From NCBI GenBank assembly GCA_003142015.1, contig PLOI01000049.1:23763-68873 (forward strand): a DNA stretch of 45,111 bases. Direction: 5' to 3'. The notes under the pieces are model-generated. The model ran no database searches and was not told the origin of the DNA. It saw only the letters and a list, made by a program, of their open reading frames with translations. Both the position numbers and the translations under genes were made by a program. How positions within the stretch are numbered: position 1 is the first letter of the stretch; each line of letters opens with the position of its first letter. Shown here in pieces: positions 1 through 6,571 of this stretch. The stretch is from Acidobacteriaceae bacterium. Its GTDB lineage: Bacteria > Acidobacteriota > Terriglobia > Terriglobales > Acidobacteriaceae.

Positions 1-456
1 TCGACGATTGGGATTATCCACGACGGGGACGGGCAACTGAAGCCGCTCGCCGGGGACGAGGCCAAAGTCTACTACGCGATGAACCATAGAAGGAAGATCA
101 ACTACTCGCGCTTCGACCATTTTCAGGAGGCGATTGCCGAGGGGCGGCCGAACGATTGGCGCTGCCGCGCCGGGTCGAGGTACCTCTATATCTGCGAGAA
201 CGGACTGGTGCACTACTGCTCTCAGCAGCGCGGGTATCCGGGCGTGCCGCTGGCCGGGTACACGACAGCGGACGTAAAGCGCGAGTTTCTGACCGCGAAA
301 AGCTGCTCGCCTAACTGCACCATTGGCTGCGTCCACAAGATCAGCTACATCGACCACTGGAGGGCGCCGCAGACGAGCATGGTTTCGCCGGGTGTGTCTG
401 TGGGCGGGCAGGGGGCGGAGACGCCTGTATTGGTGAAGATTCAGACCGGGAATTGA
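1..456 (+). CDS. C-terminal part of a radical SAM-like protein (5' end outside window)
   Basis: The reading frame is open from base 1, so the ATG at 79 offered by the ORF track is internal and this is the last ~151 residues of a longer protein. The visible part has a Cys pattern (WRCRAGSRYLYIC...HYC, then KSCSPNCTIGC) resembling the C-terminal auxiliary, SPASM-like cluster-binding region of radical SAM proteins. The motif ENGLVHYCSQQRG is what I associate with that group. The CX3CX2C radical SAM signature itself would lie upstream and cannot be checked. The gene stops just before a hairpin repeat and faces a minus-strand gene. The substrate is unknown, and the family call is inference from the cysteine pattern. 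Confidence 0.6.
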   Translation, partial: STIGIIHDGDGQLKPLAGDEAKVYYAMNHRRKINYSRFDHFQEAIAEGRPNDWRCRAGSRYLYICENGLVHYCSQQRGYPGVPLAGYTTADVKREFLTAKSCSPNCTIGCVHKISYIDHWRAPQTSMVSPGVSVGGQGAETPVLVKIQTGN

Positions 457-491
457 GAAGTTGCTATAAATAAAAATCAAGAGCTATAAAT

Positions 492-540
492 ATCCCACCT
501 TAGGCGCAAGAACAAGGACGCGCCGAAGGTGGGGCACCCG
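492..540. repeat. REP-like hairpin repeat, copy 1
   Basis: Arms CCCACCTTAGGCGC (494-507) and GCGCCGAAGGTGGG (520-533) pair with one A/G mismatch around an A-rich 12-nt loop, followed by GGCACCCG. Nearly identical copies sit at 36621-36669 and 43457-43504, with looser relatives at 19558-19600 and 1598-1640. This copy lies in a convergent gene junction. Confidence 0.8.
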
Positions 541-582
541 CAGATTCAGACTGGGAGCTGAGCGGAATCGGTTGTGTAAAGG

Positions 583-619
583 AAACGGCGCATCCCAGAT
601 GGGGTGCGCCGTTTTGATT
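583..619. terminator. Bidirectional intrinsic terminator
   Basis: AAACGGCGCATCCC (583-596) pairs with GGGGTGCGCCGTTT (601-614) with one mismatch and a 4-nt loop. A T-run follows on the plus strand (GTTTTGATTT), and TTTCCTTT follows on the minus strand. It lies between the end of the radical-SAM-like gene and the end of the minus-strand DsbA-like gene, so it can serve both. Confidence 0.75.
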
Positions 620-633
620 TGATGCTGACGGGG

Positions 634-1317
634 TTACCGCGAGCGGGTGTCTGCGATGGCCTGGTCGATGAGCTGGAAGAGCTTGCTGCGGTCGACAACC
701 TCGACGAAAGGCGCCCCCTTGGAGTTGGCGGTGACCACCCAGATGGTGGGAGTGTGCTCGATGCCGATGCGCTGGCCGAGGGCGTAGTCGGCCTTGACCT
801 CGGCAGCCAGTTTGCCTTGCGGATCGACGGCGAAGGGCAGCGCGATGTGGTGGTCAGCGGCAAACTTTTCAGTGAACTGAGCCAGGATTGCAGGGCTGTA
901 GATGGAGATCTGGTTGGCGAAGACCTGGTCGCGGTATTCGTCGCCCAGGGCTTTGCTTTTGGTGTCGAACCAGCGGGCGTTCACCGCGGCTGTGAAGCTC
1001 CAATTGTGCATGGGCAGCGGGAAATCATGGCGCACCAGTGGAATCTTGTACTTGGCCGCGGCCTCTTTCAGGAGCGGGTTGGCGTGGGCGCAGTCGGGGC
1101 ACTCATAGTCCGCAAACTCGACGATGGCCACGCGGGCGCCGGCGGGCGGCTTGAGGGCGGAAGCGTCGTGCACCTGCGTACCGGGCGCCGGAGGGACAAA
1201 CTGAGCCTGGGCAGCAGCGGCGACGGCTATGAGCGCGGCGGCGGCAAAGCTGAGCCAGAGGCCGCTGCGCGGACGAAGAGCAGGAAAGCGATGGGCAAGG
1301 GCTAAAGAATGAGACAT
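634..1317 (-). CDS. Periplasmic DsbA/thioredoxin_4-family disulfide oxidoreductase
   Basis: This 227-aa protein has a positively charged N-terminus, a hydrophobic stretch and AAAAQAQF, which fit a Sec signal peptide ending near residue 39. The mature part is a thioredoxin fold: the active site CPDC sits in EFADYECPDC, and the cis-proline loop is seen as EHTPT. This matches DsbA-like proteins of the thioredoxin_4 group, which oxidise or isomerise thiols in the periplasm. The fold has an inserted helical region (residues ~85-160). No DsbB/VKOR partner is in the window. The start is the first ATG and gives a complete signal peptide. The gene appears monocistronic, with a strong hairpin terminator 15 nt after its stop. 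Function as a thiol oxidoreductase is well supported; the substrate is unknown. Confidence 0.85.
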   Translation of the reverse strand: MSHSLALAHRFPALRPRSGLWLSFAAAALIAVAAAAQAQFVPPAPGTQVHDASALKPPAGARVAIVEFADYECPDCAHANPLLKEAAAKYKIPLVRHDFPLPMHNWSFTAAVNARWFDTKSKALGDEYRDQVFANQISIYSPAILAQFTEKFAADHHIALPFAVDPQGKLAAEVKADYALGQRIGIEHTPTIWVVTANSKGAPFVEVVDRSKLFQLIDQAIADTRSR

Positions 1318-1447
1318 ATTGGTTGGACGGCTCCCTCTTGATTATTGTAACCACTCGCGGCGGGGCAGCAGGCGTTGTGCGGCAGATGGCGAATGAACGG
1401 CCCCCTGAAGAGCATTGTAGCGGGAGAAAACGAGAAAAGTCAGGAGG

Positions 1448-1555
1448 TTATTGACGGTTGCGGCGGCGGGCGGCGATCCATTGGCGCCATTTGTAGTCGG
1501 CGAAGAGGGACGCGGCGATGACGAGAACGGCGAGGATGCCGAGGAGAATTTTCAT
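1448..1555 (-). CDS. Possible 35-aa single-pass membrane peptide
   Basis: An internal ATG of the larger track ORF (1448..1858) gives a 35-residue product. It has one hydrophobic segment (ILLGILAVLVIAASLF) followed by a very basic tail (KWRQWIAARRRNRQ), the classic layout of a small bitopic membrane peptide. The upstream part of the long ORF crosses a degenerate hairpin repeat and low-complexity repeats and does not look coding, so I start here. No clear Shine-Dalgarno sequence is visible, which keeps confidence low. Role unknown. Confidence 0.4.
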   Translation of the reverse strand: MKILLGILAVLVIAASLFADYKWRQWIAARRRNRQ

Positions 1556-1597
1556 GGCGTCTTCAGGATCGCATGAGTTGGGATGAGGTTCGTGTTT

Positions 1598-1640
1598 TCC
1601 CACACTTTCGCCAGAAAAAAGGCGAAAGAATGAGGTCCCC
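1598..1640. repeat. Degenerate REP-like hairpin, copy 5
   Basis: CCCACACTTTCGCC (1599-1612), loop AGAAAAAA, then GGCGAAAGAATGAG (1621-1634). The inner 8 bp (CTTTCGCC/GGCGAAAG) are perfect. The outer ends preserve the CCCAC...ATG.GG frame of the other copies, especially the one at 19558-19600. It stands in the 466-nt stretch 1556-2021, which otherwise holds only short AGCAAGTT direct repeats and no convincing gene. Confidence 0.5.
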
Positions 1641-1993
1641 GGATTTCGACCTTGATGCGCCTGGCTCATGATGAACATGGCCAGCGCGGCTGTGTAAAGT
1701 TCGGACAAATACAGCAAGTTAGCTCCCGCTTCGCGGGAATAGCAAGTTAGCAAGTTGGCGGTTGGCCGGGATGGAACTGGATTTCTGCTGCCGTTCATGG
1801 CTGTTGCAACTCGCGGAAACCAGCCGGGTTGCTCGGAATGACAGAAATGCTGGCGCACCCACAGGCGCTAGGGTACCTATCTCACTGTCCGAAATCGAAC
1901 ACTGCCGCGCTGGAAACGGTCACTCTGCACACCGTTCTCGGCTGTTTGATTTGCTAAGTAGTTTATTTTCAAAGCAATGTGGCGCGACTCTTT

Positions 1994-2033
1994 TGGCATG
2001 GCAAGTGCAATGATTTCTGGCATGGATATCGCA
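1994..2033 (+). promoter_or_regulatory. Two overlapping candidate sigma-54 (-24/-12) promoters
   Basis: TGGCATG-N4-GTGCA (1994-2009) and TGGCATG-N4-TCGCA (2018-2033) both keep the invariant GG and GC dinucleotides at the spacing of the sigma-54 consensus TGGCACG-N4-TTGCA. They would start transcription near 2020 and 2044. They precede the efflux operon that encodes its own NtrC-type activator. They overlap the likely start codon at 2022, so either the mRNA is nearly leaderless, translation starts at ATG 2055, or the matches are coincidental. Confidence 0.4.
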
Positions 2034-3290
2034 CGCCCAGATTTATTGCAGAAGATGAAGCGCAGGCGCTGGATTCTGGCCGGTGTGGTGGTGGCGGGGT
2101 TGGCGGTGGCGCTCGTTGGGCTGTCGCGGCTGAAGCCGGCTGCGCCCACGGTGGACCGCTCGACGATCTGGCCGGATACGGTCAAGCGCGGACCGATGGT
2201 CCGGCAAGTGCGCGGGTCTACCGGCACATTGGTTCCGCGCGAGGACAGCATCGAGCTGATTCCCGCGCAGACGGATGCGACCGTTGTCCGCATACGTGTG
2301 TTGCCGGGCGCCAAGGTCACGCCGGACACCATCCTCATGGACCTGGCCGATCCTCAGCTTGAGCAGGAGCTGCTGAACGCAAAGCTGGCGCTGAGGGCCT
2401 CGCAGGCCGATTACAAGAGCCTGCAGGCGACGCTCGAAAGCACGCTGATGGACAAGAAGACGGCGGCCGCGCAGGTGAACTCAGACTATACACAGGACCA
2501 GTTGCAGGCGCAGACGGACAAGGCTCTCTATGACCTGGGCGTGATCGCCGGCATTGCTTACAACAAATCCAAAAACACGGCCGATCAGTTGACCGTTCAG
2601 CACAAGCTCAGCCAACAGCAGGTCGAAGTGAATCAGAGGGCTATCGAGGTTCAGCTCGCTTCGTCACAGACCAAGATCGACCAGGCTAAGGCGCTGCTCG
2701 ACCTCTATCAGAAGCAGACGCAGGCGCTTGAGGTCAGGGCAGGAATCTCCGGCGCGGTGGCGGCGCTAACGGTTCCGTTGCAGGTGGGCCAGCACGTGAC
2801 GGCGGGAACTTCGGTGGCCGAGGTGATTCAGCTCGACAAGCTCAAGGCCGCTTTGCAAATTGCCGAGACGCAGGCGCGCGACATTCAGATAGGGCAGCCA
2901 GCGTCCATCGACACGCACAACGGCGTTATTCCCGGCCACGTTACCAGAATCGATCCAACTGTGGTGAACGGAACGCGCACGGTTGACGTAGAGCTTGATG
3001 GGCCGTTGCCTCCGGGCGCGGTTCCGTCGCTGAGCGTGGACGGGACGATTGACCTGGAGCGCATGACGGATGTTCTTTATGTGGGCCGTCCGGCGCTGGG
3101 CAACGAGAACTCGACGCTGAGCCTGTTCAGGATTGATCCCGACGGCAAGGGCGCTACGCGAGTGCCGGTGAAGGTGGGCCGCGCGTCGGTGAACAGCATT
3201 CAGGTGCTCGAAGGGTTGAAGGGAGGCGACACGGTGATTCTTTCCGACATGTCGCGCTGGGACAACGTGGACCGCATCAGGCTGGAATAA
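2022..3290 (+). CDS. HlyD/MacA-type periplasmic adaptor of an ABC efflux system
   Basis: A 422-aa membrane-fusion protein. Residues ~12-32 after a basic stretch (KMKRRRW) form one N-terminal membrane anchor. A lipoyl/barrel-sandwich half follows, then a long coiled-coil hairpin rich in Gln and Ala (residues ~115-235) and the second lipoyl and beta-barrel parts (VGQHVTAGTSV). Such adaptors link an inner-membrane ABC permease to a TolC channel. I choose ATG 2022 (MDIARPDLL) because adaptors of this type in acidobacteria begin similarly, in my recollection. The track start at 1977 and an ATG at 2055 remain possible, and none has a good Shine-Dalgarno. It is the first gene of an operon with two ATPases, four permeases and a TolC-like protein, and the only adaptor in it. 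Confidence 0.85.
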   Translation: MDIARPDLLQKMKRRRWILAGVVVAGLAVALVGLSRLKPAAPTVDRSTIWPDTVKRGPMVRQVRGSTGTLVPREDSIELIPAQTDATVVRIRVLPGAKVTPDTILMDLADPQLEQELLNAKLALRASQADYKSLQATLESTLMDKKTAAAQVNSDYTQDQLQAQTDKALYDLGVIAGIAYNKSKNTADQLTVQHKLSQQQVEVNQRAIEVQLASSQTKIDQAKALLDLYQKQTQALEVRAGISGAVAALTVPLQVGQHVTAGTSVAEVIQLDKLKAALQIAETQARDIQIGQPASIDTHNGVIPGHVTRIDPTVVNGTRTVDVELDGPLPPGAVPSLSVDGTIDLERMTDVLYVGRPALGNENSTLSLFRIDPDGKGATRVPVKVGRASVNSIQVLEGLKGGDTVILSDMSRWDNVDRIRLE

Positions 3291-3297
3291 CAAAGCA

Positions 3298-3325
3298 GGG
3301 AATAGGGAACAGGGAATAGGGAATA
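3298..3325. repeat. Heptanucleotide tandem repeat GGGAATA x4
   Basis: Four consecutive 7-bp units, the second being GGGAACA. They lie in the 71-nt gap between the adaptor and the first ABC ATPase. The repeat is out of frame with nothing and contains no gene. Confidence 0.85.
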
Positions 3326-3361
3326 GCAAACCAGATTCATAAACACCTGAGGGGGAGAGTA

Positions 3362-4084
3362 ATGGTATCGAATGACAAGCTGATTGAAATTGAAGATCTA
3401 ACCAAGGTCTTCTACACCGACGAAGTGGAGACGCACGCGCTCTCCGGCATTCACCTGACCATCTCGCGGGGCGAGTATGTGGCCATGTCCGGCCCTTCGG
3501 GCTGCGGCAAATCCACGCTGCTCTCGATTCTTGGCCTGCTCGACACGCCCACGGGCGGCAAGTATCTGCTGAACGGCAGCCCGGTGGAGAACCTGAGTTT
3601 CGGCGACCGCTCGCGGATTCGCAACCAGGAGATCGGCTTCATCTTTCAGAGCTTCAATCTGATTGGCGATCTGACGGTGGAAGAGAACGTCGAGTTGCCG
3701 CTGACTTATCGCGCGGGCATGCCGTCGCAGGAGCGCAAGAAGAGGGTGAAGGAAGCGCTGGAGCGGGTGAACATGGCGCATCGCATGAGGCATTATCCGG
3801 CGCAGCTCAGCGGCGGCCAACAGCAGCGCGTGGCCGTGGCGCGCGCCCTCGCCGGCGCACCGTCGATTCTGCTGGCCGATGAGCCCACCGGCAACCTGGA
3901 CTCGAAGAACGGCGAGGCGGTAATGCATCTGCTGACCGATCTGCACCGCGAAGGATCGACGATTTGCATGGTGACGCACGATCCGCGCTTTGCCAAGCAC
4001 GCGCAGCGCGAGGTGCATCTTTTCGACGGAAAGGTTGTTTCAGAACAGGAGCTGAAAAAGCTCGAAGAGGAAGTGGAGGCATAG
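3362..4084 (+). CDS. ABC transporter ATP-binding protein (MacB/LolD type)
   Basis: This 240-aa nucleotide-binding subunit has every canonical motif: Walker A GPSGCGKST, Q-loop in FIFQSFNLIG, signature LSGGQQQR, Walker B ILLADEP with the D-loop NLDS, and a switch His in VTHDP. The sequence belongs to the LolD/MacB/FtsE class that powers mechanotransmission-type exporters working with FtsX-fold permeases. It has a strong GGGGGAG Shine-Dalgarno. Only 2 nt separate its stop from the GTG start of the first ADOP permease, and it carries that gene's ribosome-binding site within its last codons, so the two are probably translationally coupled. It is expected to hydrolyse ATP for one or more of the downstream permeases. 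Confidence 0.93.
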   Translation: MVSNDKLIEIEDLTKVFYTDEVETHALSGIHLTISRGEYVAMSGPSGCGKSTLLSILGLLDTPTGGKYLLNGSPVENLSFGDRSRIRNQEIGFIFQSFNLIGDLTVEENVELPLTYRAGMPSQERKKRVKEALERVNMAHRMRHYPAQLSGGQQQRVAVARALAGAPSILLADEPTGNLDSKNGEAVMHLLTDLHREGSTICMVTHDPRFAKHAQREVHLFDGKVVSEQELKKLEEEVEA

Positions 4085-4086
4085 CC

Positions 4087-6534
4087 GTGTTGTTTCAGGA
4101 CCTGCGTTACGCGTTGCGGCAGTTACGCAAGAACCCCGGATTCACCGCTCTGGCGGTGGGTACGCTGGCGCTTGGGCTGGGCGCCAGTTCGGCCATCTTC
4201 TGCCTCATGGACGGGGTCTGGCTGCATCCCATACGGGTTCCGCATTCGGGTGAGTTGGTGCGTGTTTTCTCGACCACGGAGCAGGATGCGGAGGGCCTGT
4301 TCACCTACTCCGAGTATCATGCGTTGGCCGAGCGGGTCACGGCCTTGAAGAGCACAGTCGCCATTGGCCGCCGGGGCAGCCTGATGCCGCGCGCCGACGG
4401 CACCGCGGCGCTGCTGCTGACAAATGTGGTTTCAACAAACTTCTTTGATGCGCTCGGTGTGCGACCGATGTTGGGCCGCAGTTTCTCGACCGCCGATGCA
4501 GAGCGGTTGCGCACGCATCCCGGCGTGCTGCTCGGCTACAGCTTCTGGCGCAGGGAGTTCGGCGGCGATCCGGGCATAGTCGGCCGGCAGATAACGCTGC
4601 TGCGCGGAAAGGATCAACGCAGTCAAGTTGACGTATGGGGCGTGTTACCGCCGGAATTTCGTGAGACCGAGAACGGCGAAGACCGCAACCTGTGGATGCC
4701 AGCTGAAACCTGGGCCGCAGTCGCCCATCCCGAGGAACTGACCTCAACGGAGTTCCGCTGGTTCAACGTGATGGGCAGGCTGGCGCCGGGGGCAACGATC
4801 ACACAAGCCAACCAACAGGCGGCAGCGACTTCCAAGGCGTTAGAGACGGCCGATCCGGCCGCCAATCATGGACGCAGCGCGCGCGCTGTCAGCGACTTCC
4901 GTTATCGCATGAGCAAAGCGGGAACAAGCGGCCTGTTGTTGTTTGCCATCGTTGGCGGCGTGGTGTTGCTGTCAATCGTCAACGTAGCCCATTTGCTTCT
5001 GGCACGTGGTCTGGCGCGCGGTCGCGAGGTAGCTTTGCGCATTTCACTGGGCGGAAGGCGCTGGGTGGTTGCACGACAGTTGCTGGTGGAGAACCTTTTG
5101 CTCGGCGTAATGGGTCTTGTTGCCGGTCTCGGCCTGGCTGCGGGGATTGCGGCGTTGTTGCCGCGTCTGCTGGTCAAAGAGCCTGCAATGCTCGTTCAAC
5201 TCGGATCGCGGGCGAATAGCTTTCAGTTGGATGGGCGTGTTTTTCTTTTTGCAGGGTCGCTTGCGCTGGTGACCATGCTCCTGCTGGCGCTGATCCCGCT
5301 CAGAGCGGTGGCGCGCCCTCAACTGCTGCCGATGCTGCAGGCTGGCGGCGTGACGCGCACAGCGGGAAAGATTCCGGCATTGCGCCGCGCTGCCATCTGG
5401 CTTCAGATCGCCGTCTCCTTTGCGTTGCTGGTCTCTACCGGCGCTCTGGTGCGCAGCTTCGTGAACACTCGCACACAGCCTATCGGATTGACGCGCAATC
5501 AGGTGTTGCTGGCCTGGACGCAGGAGCCGGAGGCGCCCGTGCGGGATGCCGTGGTGGAGCGCATGAAGGCGCTGCCCGGCGTGGGGCGAGTGGCCTACGC
5601 TATCCGCGCGCCGCTCAGTCTTTCCGAGGAAGGTATTGCTGTAAAAGCTTTGCTGCCCAGTCATCCTGAATTGCGCGACCCGGTTGCGATCAAGTTCAAT
5701 GCGGTCAGTGCGAACTTCCTCGATGTGACAGGTACGCGCATTGTGCGGGGCCGCGGCCTTACGGTTGCCGACGATGCGGATGGATCCGCGGTAGTACTCA
5801 TCAATCAGGCCATGGCTCAGAAATACTGGCCCGGCCAAAACCCTCTCGGGCAAGTTGTGCGACTGGCCAGCGCCAATATTGATGCGCGTGTGGTTGGAGT
5901 CACGGAGAATGCTCCCATCGGCCAGATCGGCGAGCTGGCTGAACCGTATCTTTACGTGCCGTTCCACTTTTATCAGTCTCATTTGTCGAATATGGGCGAG
6001 ATCACCTTCGCTCTTGAAACCGGGCAGAACGCTATGAGCATGGCCCAGGCGGCGCGCCAGGTACTTATTCACACCGACCCGCTGCTGGATCCAATGATGA
6101 TGACTTCGCTTCCGGAACTTATTCGTTACTCGGCAGGTGACTTCCAAATGATGGCCGAGTTGGTGAGCGTACTCGGGTTGATCGGGCTGGCTCTCACCGT
6201 GGCGGGCCTTTATGGATTTCTGGCTTTTCGCGTCATGCAAAGGCGGCGCGAGATCGGCATCCGCATGGCGCTGGGCGCGACCCGCGAGGCCACGGCCTGG
6301 CTGATTTTGAGCGATACCGCGCGCATGGCAGCCATTGGCCTGGCGATAGGCCTCGCGCTGGCTGTGGCCGCCGCGCGCGTCGAATCCTCCGTACTGTTCG
6401 GCGTGCGCCCGCTGGACGCGCTCTCCTTGGTTGGTGCGTTGTGTGTTTTGCTTGCTTCCATGGCCGCTGCCGCATGGCTGCCGGCGCGGCGCGCAGCTTC
6501 CATCGAACCCATGCAAGCGCTCAGAAGCGAGTAG
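4087..6534 (+). CDS. ADOP-family FtsX/MacB-like permease 1
   Basis: 815 aa. The track ORF starts at 3964 inside the ATPase gene. The real start is GTG 4087: a GGAGG lies 7 nt upstream, and the product then begins LFQDLRYALRQLRKNPGF like its three paralogues. Layout: N-terminal membrane helix (~residues 18-42), a MacB-like periplasmic domain (~50-265), a first FtsX block of helices (~275-410, with REVALRISLGGRRW), a second periplasmic domain (~440-680) and a C-terminal FtsX block (REIGIRMALGATRE). It ends AASIEPMQALRSE. The double periplasmic-FtsX arrangement defines ADOP (acidobacterial duplicated orphan permease) proteins. It probably couples ATP hydrolysis in the cytoplasm to export through the adaptor and TolC-like channel. 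Substrate unknown. Confidence 0.9.
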   Translation: MLFQDLRYALRQLRKNPGFTALAVGTLALGLGASSAIFCLMDGVWLHPIRVPHSGELVRVFSTTEQDAEGLFTYSEYHALAERVTALKSTVAIGRRGSLMPRADGTAALLLTNVVSTNFFDALGVRPMLGRSFSTADAERLRTHPGVLLGYSFWRREFGGDPGIVGRQITLLRGKDQRSQVDVWGVLPPEFRETENGEDRNLWMPAETWAAVAHPEELTSTEFRWFNVMGRLAPGATITQANQQAAATSKALETADPAANHGRSARAVSDFRYRMSKAGTSGLLLFAIVGGVVLLSIVNVAHLLLARGLARGREVALRISLGGRRWVVARQLLVENLLLGVMGLVAGLGLAAGIAALLPRLLVKEPAMLVQLGSRANSFQLDGRVFLFAGSLALVTMLLLALIPLRAVARPQLLPMLQAGGVTRTAGKIPALRRAAIWLQIAVSFALLVSTGALVRSFVNTRTQPIGLTRNQVLLAWTQEPEAPVRDAVVERMKALPGVGRVAYAIRAPLSLSEEGIAVKALLPSHPELRDPVAIKFNAVSANFLDVTGTRIVRGRGLTVADDADGSAVVLINQAMAQKYWPGQNPLGQVVRLASANIDARVVGVTENAPIGQIGELAEPYLYVPFHFYQSHLSNMGEITFALETGQNAMSMAQAARQVLIHTDPLLDPMMMTSLPELIRYSAGDFQMMAELVSVLGLIGLALTVAGLYGFLAFRVMQRRREIGIRMALGATREATAWLILSDTARMAAIGLAIGLALAVAAARVESSVLFGVRPLDALSLVGALCVLLASMAAAAWLPARRAASIEPMQALRSE

Positions 6535-6571
6535 TTGCGGCAATCTGATTGTGATGTGGAAAGGAAACACG

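Noticed and set aside
1556-1858. N-terminal part of the 136-aa minus-strand ORF
   Set aside because: It runs through a degenerate hairpin repeat and AGCAAGTT direct repeats, with protein-like content only after the internal ATG at 1555.
3964-4086. Upstream extension of ADOP permease 1 to ATG 3964
   Set aside because: Lies inside the ATPase gene in another frame; GTG 4087 has a GGAGG and gives the conserved N-terminus.
5044-6570. 508-aa minus-strand ORF
   Set aside because: Antisense shadow of ADOP permease 1; Arg/His/Gln-rich low-complexity translation typical of a GC-rich complementary frame.
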